DNA of 14,275 nt from Candidatus Falkowiibacteriota bacterium (GTDB taxonomy: Bacteria; Patescibacteriota; Patescibacteriia; Patescibacteriales; UBA12075), in assembly GCA_003647675.1 (NCBI GenBank), contig QMNH01000006.1, forward strand, positions 1 through 14,275, given 5' to 3'. Below are positions 1 through 6,802 of this stretch, in pieces. The position numbers and the translations under genes were made by a program. The notes beneath the pieces were generated by a model. It did not search any database and had not been told where the DNA came from. It saw only the letters and a program-made list of their open reading frames with translations. Every line of letters starts with the position of its first letter. Position 1 is the stretch's first letter.

Positions 1-561
1 GACGACGACGGCATAGTGCATGTAAGGCCGTTCGTATTCTGCCCAACGCGCGGGATCGAGGAGCGCAGCAAACGCGACCGCGCGCCATATGACGTGTGGT
101 GTCGTGATGGTTTCATGATTCCGATAGGCGGCGAGGTAATGGATTATGACCAGATAGCGGTATATTTGCGCGACAGCCTGGCGGATATGGGCATCGTTGT
201 AGAACAAGTGCATTATGACCGATGGAAAATAAACGATTTTCAAGCGGCGTGTGATAGGCAAAGCGCATTAACCGATGCGGAATTTATACCAGTCGGGCAG
301 GGTTTCAAAGATATGGGCGTTCGTTGCGATTGCCTGTTAAACAATATGCTGGAATCTAAGATAAAACACGGCGGGCATCCATTGTTGACTATGGCGGCAT
401 CAAACGCCATAGCGGTGCGCGACCCGGCCGGGTCTGTGAAATTAGACAAATCGAAATCGACGCGGCGTATTGATCCATTAGTGGGTATGGTACAGGCGGT
501 GTACCCTTTATTGGACGGCGAGGGCGACGGGCAGATGGAAATAGAATTATGGATAGGATAA
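1..561 (+). CDS. terL: Terminase large subunit, C-terminal part (5' end outside window)
   Basis: This is the C-terminal portion (186 residues) of the large terminase, the ATP-driven motor and nuclease that cuts concatemeric DNA and pumps it through the portal. The frame is open from base 1, so the GTG at 16 is not the real start; the ATPase domain lies outside the window. The visible part matches the RNase H-like nuclease half of the Terminase_1 (HK97-type) family. It has an RDRAPYDVWCRDGF segment, then VMDYDQIA, then VHYDRW, whose Asp (about window codon 73) fits a metal-binding active-site position. Near the end KSTRRIDPLVGM holds the family's late conserved Asp (about codon 158). The first catalytic Asp should lie upstream of the window. 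It ends at TAA 559-561, 13 bases before the next start. Confidence 0.88.
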   Translation, partial: DDDGIVHVRPFVFCPTRGIEERSKRDRAPYDVWCRDGFMIPIGGEVMDYDQIAVYLRDSLADMGIVVEQVHYDRWKINDFQAACDRQSALTDAEFIPVGQGFKDMGVRCDCLLNNMLESKIKHGGHPLLTMAASNAIAVRDPAGSVKLDKSKSTRRIDPLVGMVQAVYPLLDGEGDGQMEIELWIG

Positions 562-574
562 GGGCGTTGACGTT

Positions 575-856
575 ATGAGTCATTCGTTAAGGATAGATAT
601 TGTAAGGTGTATTGATGCGATAGAGTGCGGGCGCGTGTCGGCAGATAATAGGGCGCTATTTATAAAATATCTAAAAGCAGTCAAGGCCGGGCGCGTTTTG
701 TTTGGGATACAAAACACATTAACAGAGTGTATCGGCTGCACGACCGAGGCGCAAAAGGAACGGGCGTTATTGTCGAATACCGTATTCAACAATCAGCCGG
801 AATGGATCGCCTGGATATTGTGGGAATTTGGGATTGATATATATATTAGAAAATAG
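575..856 (+). CDS. Small protein of unknown function between terminase and capsid genes
   Basis: I do not recognise this 93-residue protein. It sits where a portal gene is often found in HK97-type phages but is far too short to be one. It has four cysteines (C12, C18, C52, C55), the last two as ECIGC, which could bind metal or be chance. The N-terminal half is basic and mixed helical in appearance; the C-terminal end is rich in Trp and Ile (EWIAWILWEFGIDIYI) and may be a hydrophobic interaction surface. There is no signal peptide. ATG 575 lies 13 bases after the terminase stop, with AGGG (561-564) at a rather long spacing. Codon use matches the neighbouring phage genes, which argues for a real gene. 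A packaging or head role is suggested by position only. Confidence 0.6.
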   Translation: MSHSLRIDIVRCIDAIECGRVSADNRALFIKYLKAVKAGRVLFGIQNTLTECIGCTTEAQKERALLSNTVFNNQPEWIAWILWEFGIDIYIRK

Positions 857-916
857 ACGGTAGACGGACGGCGGGAACGCGCATATATTCACAAATTCCG
901 AACCGGGGAAAATACA

Positions 917-2905
917 ATGCCGTTAGATAAGCACGTTATTAAGACAGGTAGGCAATCTGAAAGCGACCCGTATAAATTCGTATTATCGACGAGCGACGTA
1001 GACAGGGACGGCGACGTGGTGGTTCCCGACGGGATCAGCCTAAAAGACTTCAAAAAAAACCCAATAGCGTTATTCTCACACAATCATAATTTCCCGATAG
1101 GTACATGGGAAAATTTACGCGTCGAAGGCAAACGCCTGGTAGGTGATTTATTCCTTGCAGCGGCGGGAACGTCGAAGCTGGTAGACGAGGTGCGCAGCCT
1201 GGTAGAGCAGAGAATACTAAAAGCGGTATCTATTGGTTTTAGTGTTAGTGACTATACAGAGATCAAACAGACCGGCGGGTATCGTTTCGAAAAAACAGAA
1301 TTACACGAGGCGTCGTTGGTTGCCGTTCCGGCGAATCAAAACGCATTAATGGTAAAAGGCTTATCAGCCGAATCTAAAGCATTATTTTTCACCGATTCAA
1401 AAAGCAGCAATCCGCGCGCGGGATCGGTAAGCGACCAGACGCCGCCAGGCGCTACATTCTCACAATCAATCAAAGGACATAAACCAATGAGTATTGCAGA
1501 CCGCATCAAAGCGAAGCAAGGACGGAAGGTAGCTATTCTGGATCGCATGACAGAACTGAAAGCGATGGCAGAGGGCGACGACGAATTAACAGAAGATCAG
1601 CAAGCAGAAATTGAAGCGTTGACCGATGAAATGACGACCGTTAAGGGTTCGATTAAATCACTGGAATCAATCGAGGCAAGTTTGCAAGCAACGGCGGAGC
1701 CGGTAAACAAACTGGCGCGCCCTGGTCGCGTTGCCGGTGAGGCAGCGCCAAAGAACGACGGCGCGTTATTGATTAAAGCGGCCGCCGTAAATTTTCTCGC
1801 GCATATCGAAAAGAAATCACCAGCGCAGATTATGAAAGAACGGTATGCCGACGACGACCAGTTAAGCTCAGTTGTTAAAACAGCGGTGGCCGGTGCAGAT
1901 ACCACAACCGCCGGATGGGCGGCGGAACTGGTAGGAGAAAGCGTTGTAGGTTTTCTGGATCAGCTAAAGCCGGTATCAGTCTATGCACAAGCGGCCGCAA
2001 TGGGTTTGTCCATTCCGTTTGGTAATTCTGGCAGTATTAAAGTACCAGCGCGGGCCGGAACTATTCTTGATCTAGCGGGCGCATTTATTGGGGAATCGGG
2101 CGTAATCCCCGTAAAGCAGGGCGCATTTTCATCAATTACGATTAATCGTTATAAACTGGGCGTTATGTCGGTATTCTCGAAAGAGTTGGCGCGCAGTTCA
2201 ACGCCACAGATCGAAACCGTATTACGACAGGCAATGATCGACGATACGGCAAATGCACTAGATAATGCGTTTCTAGATGCAAGTGCGGCGGTAACAGGTG
2301 TGCGGCCAGCGGGCATTATGGCTGGTATTACTGGTACAGTGTCGGCGGGTGATACGCTCGATAATATCATTACCGACTTGCGCGTATTGATGGAGTCATT
2401 AGCCAGCGTTAACGCGGGCCAGAAACCCGTATTCATGTTGAATACGGCGCGCATTATCGGATTGTCAACGGTTACAAATGCGACAGGTAGTTTTGTATTC
2501 CGTGATGAAATCGGACAAGGCCGTATCATGGGTATTCCATTTATCGCGTCAACTAACGTTCCATCCGATGAAGTGATGATTCTGGACGCGGCTCACCTTG
2601 CCACAGCATTTGGAACGCCAGAAATCGAGGCCAGCGACGTTGCAACACTGACAATGGCGAACGCCGACGGAACTGCACCAACACAAGCTACAGACGGCGC
2701 GGGCGCATTGGGTACGGCAGAGCAGGTGCAACCAGATAGCGGTATTAGCGTTGCGGGTGGTGCGGATAGTGGGGTAGCGACGGCCGGTTATCAGGCACAG
2801 TCTATGTTTCAGACCTGGCAGATAGCCGTAAGGAATGTAACGCCGATTTCATGGGCGCTTATGCGCGCGGGTATCGTTGATCGTATTACCGGCGTTAGTT
2901 GGTAA
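917..2905 (+). CDS. Fused HK97-type prohead protease (S78) and major capsid protein
   Basis: One 662-residue frame joins two proteins that are usually separate. Residues 1 to about 160 are a peptidase S78 prohead protease: DVDRDGDVVVPDGI, KNPIALFSHNHNFPIG (candidate catalytic His 55 or 57), KAVSIGFSV (candidate catalytic Ser 105) and ELHEASLVAVPANQNA. After a linker, residues 191 to about 285 look like the charged, helical delta (scaffolding) domain. From about 286 the capsid core follows, with an E-loop-like part near 358-400 and VFSKELARSS. A run rich in Ala, Gly, Thr and Asp near 576-628 looks like an extra surface insertion. Start ATG 917 has GGGG at 905-908, eight bases upstream. In HK97 the protease removes the delta domain before expansion, and a similar cut here would also release the protease part. 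An internal start could supply extra capsid protein. Confidence 0.9.
   Translation: MPLDKHVIKTGRQSESDPYKFVLSTSDVDRDGDVVVPDGISLKDFKKNPIALFSHNHNFPIGTWENLRVEGKRLVGDLFLAAAGTSKLVDEVRSLVEQRILKAVSIGFSVSDYTEIKQTGGYRFEKTELHEASLVAVPANQNALMVKGLSAESKALFFTDSKSSNPRAGSVSDQTPPGATFSQSIKGHKPMSIADRIKAKQGRKVAILDRMTELKAMAEGDDELTEDQQAEIEALTDEMTTVKGSIKSLESIEASLQATAEPVNKLARPGRVAGEAAPKNDGALLIKAAAVNFLAHIEKKSPAQIMKERYADDDQLSSVVKTAVAGADTTTAGWAAELVGESVVGFLDQLKPVSVYAQAAAMGLSIPFGNSGSIKVPARAGTILDLAGAFIGESGVIPVKQGAFSSITINRYKLGVMSVFSKELARSSTPQIETVLRQAMIDDTANALDNAFLDASAAVTGVRPAGIMAGITGTVSAGDTLDNIITDLRVLMESLASVNAGQKPVFMLNTARIIGLSTVTNATGSFVFRDEIGQGRIMGIPFIASTNVPSDEVMILDAAHLATAFGTPEIEASDVATLTMANADGTAPTQATDGAGALGTAEQVQPDSGISVAGGADSGVATAGYQAQSMFQTWQIAVRNVTPISWALMRAGIVDRITGVSW
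1472..1489 (+). promoter_or_regulatory. Internal Shine-Dalgarno and in-frame ATG at the protease-capsid junction
   Basis: AAAGGA at 1472-1477 is followed after nine bases by ATG at 1487-1489, in the same frame as the fusion and coding for Met191. It falls exactly between the protease domain and the start of the delta domain (MSIADRIKAKQG). This SD match is at least as good as those of most genes in the window. It would allow separate translation of a 472-residue capsid protein, solving the problem that a shell needs hundreds of capsid subunits but few protease copies. Use of the site is inferred. Confidence 0.6.
1487..2905 (+). CDS. Major capsid protein from the internal start (nested in the fusion)
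   Basis: This is the capsid-only product predicted from the internal ATG: 472 residues, longer than HK97 gp5 (385). It would carry the delta domain (about the first 95 residues, charged and helical) and the whole HK97-fold shell domain. Isoleucine codons support strong expression of just this part: I count one ATA among 35 Ile codons here, against 3 of 8 in the protease part and 15 of 25 in the portal gene. The change falls at about the internal start. The alternative is that capsid protein comes only from proteolysis of the full fusion; the two are not exclusive. Confidence 0.5.
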   Translation: MSIADRIKAKQGRKVAILDRMTELKAMAEGDDELTEDQQAEIEALTDEMTTVKGSIKSLESIEASLQATAEPVNKLARPGRVAGEAAPKNDGALLIKAAAVNFLAHIEKKSPAQIMKERYADDDQLSSVVKTAVAGADTTTAGWAAELVGESVVGFLDQLKPVSVYAQAAAMGLSIPFGNSGSIKVPARAGTILDLAGAFIGESGVIPVKQGAFSSITINRYKLGVMSVFSKELARSSTPQIETVLRQAMIDDTANALDNAFLDASAAVTGVRPAGIMAGITGTVSAGDTLDNIITDLRVLMESLASVNAGQKPVFMLNTARIIGLSTVTNATGSFVFRDEIGQGRIMGIPFIASTNVPSDEVMILDAAHLATAFGTPEIEASDVATLTMANADGTAPTQATDGAGALGTAEQVQPDSGISVAGGADSGVATAGYQAQSMFQTWQIAVRNVTPISWALMRAGIVDRITGVSW

Positions 2906-2929
2906 TACGCTTTTTGTTAGTTAGATCAT

Positions 2930-2958
2930 AACCCGGCCACAATGGCCGGGTTGTTTTA
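2930..2958 (+). terminator. Intrinsic terminator after the capsid gene
   Basis: A perfect 10-bp inverted repeat, AACCCGGCCA (2930-2939) and TGGCCGGGTT (2943-2952), has a three-base loop (CAA) and is followed by GTTTTAA. It lies 25 bases after the capsid stop and just before the SD of the next gene. This is a standard rho-independent terminator on the + strand. It probably ends most capsid transcripts, with read-through or antitermination supplying the downstream genes, since no clear promoter is seen after it. Confidence 0.85.
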
Positions 2959-2974
2959 ACCAAGGGGGCGTATC

Positions 2975-3202
2975 GTGGCAATACAGCAAATAACTATATG
3001 GGACGGTATCAGATTTTCTAAAATACCGGAATCCGAAGCGGTAGAACTAGAGGCGGCCGGAAAGTGCCAAATTATTCGGGGTTGTATGTCGGGGCCGGAA
3101 TTCAAAACGCGCGACCAGATGGGCGGTTATAAAACGCGCGAAATGACGCCAGAAAAGAAAACACCAAAGAAAAGGGCGAAAAAGAAAGCGGCGGCTAAAT
3201 AA
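2975..3202 (+). CDS. Small protein with basic Lys-rich tail, upstream of portal
   Basis: A 75-residue protein of unknown function. The N-terminal half (MAIQQITIWDGIRFSKIP) looks like a small beta-rich fold, and the middle carries two Cys (C31, C37). The last 20 residues are almost all Lys, Arg, Ala and Pro (KKTPKKRAKKKAAAK), a disordered basic tail that could bind DNA or a negatively charged partner such as the acidic C-terminus of the next gene's product. The start is GTG 2975, chosen because a strong AAGGGGG (2962-2968) lies six bases upstream. The stop overlaps the portal ATG as TAATG, so the two are probably translationally coupled. A head-associated role is suggested by context only. Confidence 0.75.
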   Translation: MAIQQITIWDGIRFSKIPESEAVELEAAGKCQIIRGCMSGPEFKTRDQMGGYKTREMTPEKKTPKKRAKKKAAAK

Positions 3203-4488
3203 TGGGCGCGTTGGCAATCGTTAAGAATTGGTTAGGCGTTAACGCAACGCAGGGCGGAGCAATACCGATATCGTGGCCGCAAAATTACTGGCAGCGTTAC
3301 ATGGCGCCGACAGTAAACGATGCGTGTGCAATGGTTGGCGCTTGCGCGGATGCGTATAGCCAAACAGCCGCACTATTGCCGACACAGCACACAAAGAAAA
3401 ACGAACGGGGCGGCCTGGATATACTGAATTCAGCGGCAACCAGGGTATTGAGAAGCCCGAACGCATACCAAACAGGGTCAGACTTTCGGTTAAATATGGT
3501 ACGTCGGTTGATTACGACCGGGAACGCATACGCGGTTGCCATGCGAAACAACCGCAACGAAGTAATCGAATTGCACGTTGTATCATCGCAGGGAACCGAA
3601 CCGTATATAGACGCCGATAGCGGCGCGATATTTTACGCCGTTGGGGATAATCCTTTTGTTGGCGATATCGACGCATTAATACCGGCGCGCGATGTTTTAC
3701 ATATCAAACTATATACGCCTAAACATCCGCTAGTTGGTGTTAGCCCGATAGAAAACGCGGCCGCTAGCATTGCAGCGAATCAGGCGATAACGGCTCACCA
3801 GGCGTCATTTTTTAATAATATGTCGCGGCCGTCGGGTGTGTTATCGACAGACCAGGTATTAAAAGCGGATCAGATAACAACGTTACGCGCAGCATGGGAG
3901 GAGCAAAGCACAGGATTAAACAGCGGGAAAATGCCAATACTGTTTGGTGGTTTGAAGTTTCAGCCAATGTCGTTAAATAGCCAGGACGCGCAGTTAGTGG
4001 AGGCGTTTGGAATGACGAACGAAGATATCGCGCGCGCCTTCCGTGTGCCGTTGGCATTGGTTGGCGATAACCGCAATTCGACTTATAACAATGTTGAGCA
4101 ATTAATAAACGCCTGGTTAACGCAGGGTTTGGGTTTTGTTCTAGAGCATACCGAGGCGGCATTAGATAAATTCTTTAATCTACCAGCCGACGAGCATATA
4201 AACTTTGAAACCGACATATCGTTATTGCGTACTGATTTCGATATGAGAATCGACGCATTAACTAAAGGTATTCAAGGCGGTTTATATTCGCCGAATGAGG
4301 CCAGAGCAAAGGAACGGTTGCCAGCTATGCCGAACGGCGACGAGCCAAGATTACAGGCGCAGGTGATACCATTAAGTCAAAACGGCATGATCGAGCCAGA
4401 GCCAGAGCCAGAGCCAGAACCGGAGCCGACCGAGGAAGATTTAGAGGCGGAATATCGCGCAGAATTCGAGAAATGTATAAATGGATAA
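3202..4488 (+). CDS. Phage portal protein (HK97 family)
   Basis: The portal is the dodecameric ring at one capsid vertex through which terminase pumps DNA and to which the connector and tail attach. This 428-residue protein has normal length for the HK97/Phage_portal family and its typical segments: LITTGNAYAV (103-112), VLHIKLYTP then GVSPIENA (about 166-186), NMSRPSGVL (206-214), LFGGLKFQPMSL (247-258), IARAFRVPLALVGD (276-289) and NNVEQLINAWLTQGL (296-310). The C-terminus is unusual: six Glu-Pro pairs (398-409), then a very acidic stretch. Start ATG overlaps the previous stop (TAATG); the end overlaps the next gene by eight bases. In most HK97-type phages the portal gene lies between terminase and protease, whereas here it follows the capsid gene. 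Confidence 0.93.
   Translation: MGALAIVKNWLGVNATQGGAIPISWPQNYWQRYMAPTVNDACAMVGACADAYSQTAALLPTQHTKKNERGGLDILNSAATRVLRSPNAYQTGSDFRLNMVRRLITTGNAYAVAMRNNRNEVIELHVVSSQGTEPYIDADSGAIFYAVGDNPFVGDIDALIPARDVLHIKLYTPKHPLVGVSPIENAAASIAANQAITAHQASFFNNMSRPSGVLSTDQVLKADQITTLRAAWEEQSTGLNSGKMPILFGGLKFQPMSLNSQDAQLVEAFGMTNEDIARAFRVPLALVGDNRNSTYNNVEQLINAWLTQGLGFVLEHTEAALDKFFNLPADEHINFETDISLLRTDFDMRIDALTKGIQGGLYSPNEARAKERLPAMPNGDEPRLQAQVIPLSQNGMIEPEPEPEPEPEPTEEDLEAEYRAEFEKCING
4393..4428 (+). repeat. Hexanucleotide repeat encoding (Glu-Pro)6 in portal tail
   Basis: Six head-to-tail copies of GAGCCA-type hexamers: four exact, then GAACCG and GAGCCG. They encode portal residues 398-409 as alternating Glu and Pro. 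Such runs form stiff, extended, acidic tails. The short repeat could vary in copy number by replication slippage without breaking the frame. Confidence 0.85.
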
Positions 4489-6802
4489 GTCGAAAAAATC
4501 GTTAATAAAAACAATCGCCGACCTATTCAAAACCGAGCGTGAGCGAACCGACGACAAAATTTACGAAACCGTAATAGAAACCGTCGATAAAATGTCGCCA
4601 GGTATGAAGGGCGAACCAGGATCACCAGGTGAGCCAGGCGCTACTGGCTCACCAGGTGAGCCAGGTACAGACCGTATTGCTATTGCGCCGCGTCGGATCG
4701 CGGGCGATGTTAGCGTTGAAAAAAACGAACTGGTATATAGCCAGGGCGGTTTATTTCAGGCAATACGGCGGTCAGATGGTGATCCAGAAAACGACCCAGG
4801 CAGTTACGAATGCGTGATATCCGGCGTTGCCGAAGTCGAATTTACAGAGCAATGGGAAACCCGAACGCTAGACGTATACGCCAGGTTATCGGATGGCGGT
4901 ATACAAAAGGCGTCATTCCCGATGGGGCCGCGTTTTCTAAAGTCGGTTGCGGGCGTCAAGATCATAGAGGGCGACTGGTTATACAACGGTAAACATTTGT
5001 TAATTGCAGAAACCGACGACGCCGTATGGCCGGACGGGTGGACAGATATAAATCTGTCTATCAAGGGCGAGCAAGGCAGCCGGGGCCGTCGTGGTGTGCC
5101 TGGCGACCAGGGCGCGCGGGGTATCGGTATTGCAGATATCGGAATAGAACAAAACCATATCATCGTTGAATTAACCAACGGCGAAATAAAAACACTTAAT
5201 ATTGATTATGTTGGTGGGGAACAGCCAGAACAGCCGATTAAATCATATCAGGGTTATTATGATAAGGATTCAACGTATATAGCGGGCGACGTTGTAACGA
5301 CCGCCAGCGGGTTATTTCTGGCCCTGGTTAATGACCCCGGCGGCGACCTGTTAGACAGTGAACGATGGGCTAAAATGCTAGGCACATTAAACCAGCCTGG
5401 CGGGTTCTTACAAGCGCCTATGGTATGGCGCGGTGCGTGGCGGGCGTCGGAATATAAAACCAGCGAGGTTGTTACCGATGAAGGCTGGCTAATGATATCA
5501 AATACAAAGACCAGCGACCGGGCCGCACCACAACCGACCGGCGGCGAGTTTGTGCCGTCGTCGTTAGAACCATTGTTCCCGCCGGTATTTGCGCCGCAAA
5601 GTTTTGCATCGGCCGATATCATTACGATAGTGCAGCGATATACATTTGCAAACGCGGGCATGATTAACGGTTTTAGGTATTACGTGCCGCCGTCGTTGGA
5701 GGGTTCAGCAATGCGCGTTAGCGTTGTTACAGATCCGGTAGGCAATCCGAACAGCGCAATAATGATACCGGAATTTACTATACCAACGGGCGTTGGGGAT
5801 CAGTGGGTAACGAAAGACGTTAACCGATTTTCACCAGCGAACCAGGTTTATGACGTAGTAATGCAGATATTACCAACGGCGGGCGAAATAACGTTTACCG
5901 GGGACTGGGATTATATACAGGATAACGGGGGCGACCCAGGCGCGGGCCAGATATACCACAATGGCGGCGGCAATACTGACACGATATATATTAACGAAAC
6001 AGACGACGCGGCGGCCGACAGAAGCGCAGAGCTTGATTTATTATCGGCCGGTTCAAGCATTGTAATGACTGGCGGTTTAACCTGGCAGATTGATGTAATT
6101 ACAAAAACCGGCGGCGTGTATACGGCGACGGTAACGCCAGCATCGAGGGCGGGGGAACAATTAACAACGTTTGCATTTACTTATTATGGCCTGGGGACTA
6201 TTGATTATTTTACCGATGCGGCGTTTTTTACCGCAGCAACGGGAATACAGTCATTTGCAATAGCGGCGGTATATGATCCATTGACCGCGTTAACGTCAGA
6301 CTGTCAGATGATGGATTTAGTTGTGCAGGGGTACGCGGAGTCTCCTGATTGGGATTTTATGAGCGTGGCGGGTGATGTTAGCGCCAGCGGTTCGAGCGCG
6401 CTAGATTCAATGGATTATCAATTTGATTCATTGTCGGCAACCGTTACAGATGTTTCAAACGTGTGGCCGGTAGATCCAGATACGGTAGGGGTCGACCAGG
6501 TGCAGGTAAGAATACAACACGACGTATCCGGCGGGTTATATCAATTCGGGTTATCGACGACGGCGCAAATAAACGCAACGGGTAACTCTATCGAAACACG
6601 GTTTAGCCTGGACGGCGGCACAAGTTGGGAACAACAGGAAAAGGAAAGCAAGGATGGAACCGACAGGCTGTTTACAGATTATTTATTCCCATTGCCGTTA
6701 GACGCCGGGCCGGTTGATCTGATAGTGCAGGTTAAAAAGGAAAACGCCGCGAATACATTAGATGTATTTTTTGCTAACGTTTGGTTAACGAGGGTTAAGT
6801 AA
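4481..6802 (+). CDS. Collagen-like virion protein, probable head fibre or decoration protein
   Basis: A 773-residue protein between portal and connector genes. Residues 1-40 are charged and helical, possibly a virion anchor. Residues 41-62 are a collagen-like Gly-X-Y run of seven triplets (GEPGSPGEPGATGSPGEPG); a second run of six lies at 196-213 (GEQGSRGRRGVPGDQGAR). Short Gly-X-Y runs in phage fibres usually form trimeric stalks. Residues about 256-300 (YQGYYDKDSTYIAGDVV) and 314-341 (MVWRGAWRASEYKTSEVV) resemble small chitin- or carbohydrate-binding modules common in phage fibres. The rest, to 773, looks beta-rich without recognisable enzyme motifs. A trimeric fibre on the head or neck that sticks to cell surface or environmental sugars is my inference; a misplaced tail spike is the alternative. 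Start ATG 4481 overlaps the portal gene by eight bases. Confidence 0.7.
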   Translation: MDKSKKSLIKTIADLFKTERERTDDKIYETVIETVDKMSPGMKGEPGSPGEPGATGSPGEPGTDRIAIAPRRIAGDVSVEKNELVYSQGGLFQAIRRSDGDPENDPGSYECVISGVAEVEFTEQWETRTLDVYARLSDGGIQKASFPMGPRFLKSVAGVKIIEGDWLYNGKHLLIAETDDAVWPDGWTDINLSIKGEQGSRGRRGVPGDQGARGIGIADIGIEQNHIIVELTNGEIKTLNIDYVGGEQPEQPIKSYQGYYDKDSTYIAGDVVTTASGLFLALVNDPGGDLLDSERWAKMLGTLNQPGGFLQAPMVWRGAWRASEYKTSEVVTDEGWLMISNTKTSDRAAPQPTGGEFVPSSLEPLFPPVFAPQSFASADIITIVQRYTFANAGMINGFRYYVPPSLEGSAMRVSVVTDPVGNPNSAIMIPEFTIPTGVGDQWVTKDVNRFSPANQVYDVVMQILPTAGEITFTGDWDYIQDNGGDPGAGQIYHNGGGNTDTIYINETDDAAADRSAELDLLSAGSSIVMTGGLTWQIDVITKTGGVYTATVTPASRAGEQLTTFAFTYYGLGTIDYFTDAAFFTAATGIQSFAIAAVYDPLTALTSDCQMMDLVVQGYAESPDWDFMSVAGDVSASGSSALDSMDYQFDSLSATVTDVSNVWPVDPDTVGVDQVQVRIQHDVSGGLYQFGLSTTAQINATGNSIETRFSLDGGTSWEQQEKESKDGTDRLFTDYLFPLPLDAGPVDLIVQVKKENAANTLDVFFANVWLTRVK
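4622..4665 (+). repeat. 27-base direct repeat and inverted repeats in the first collagen run
   Basis: The 17-mer TCACCAGGTGAGCCAGG occurs at 4622-4638 and again at 4649-4665, a period of 27 bases (three Gly-X-Y triplets). Inside it GGCTCACC (4647-4654) pairs with GGTGAGCC (4656-4663), and GAGCCAG (4631-4637) pairs with CTGGCTC (4644-4650). The region could fold into competing hairpins and gain or lose triplets by slippage. Confidence 0.8.

Noticed and set aside
818-847. Promoter-like TTGTGG and TATATT (18-base spacer) before the capsid gene
   Set aside because: Only the first three bases of the -35 match well, it lies inside a coding region, and AT-rich matches such as the -10 occur by chance. 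It could be tested by 5'-end mapping.
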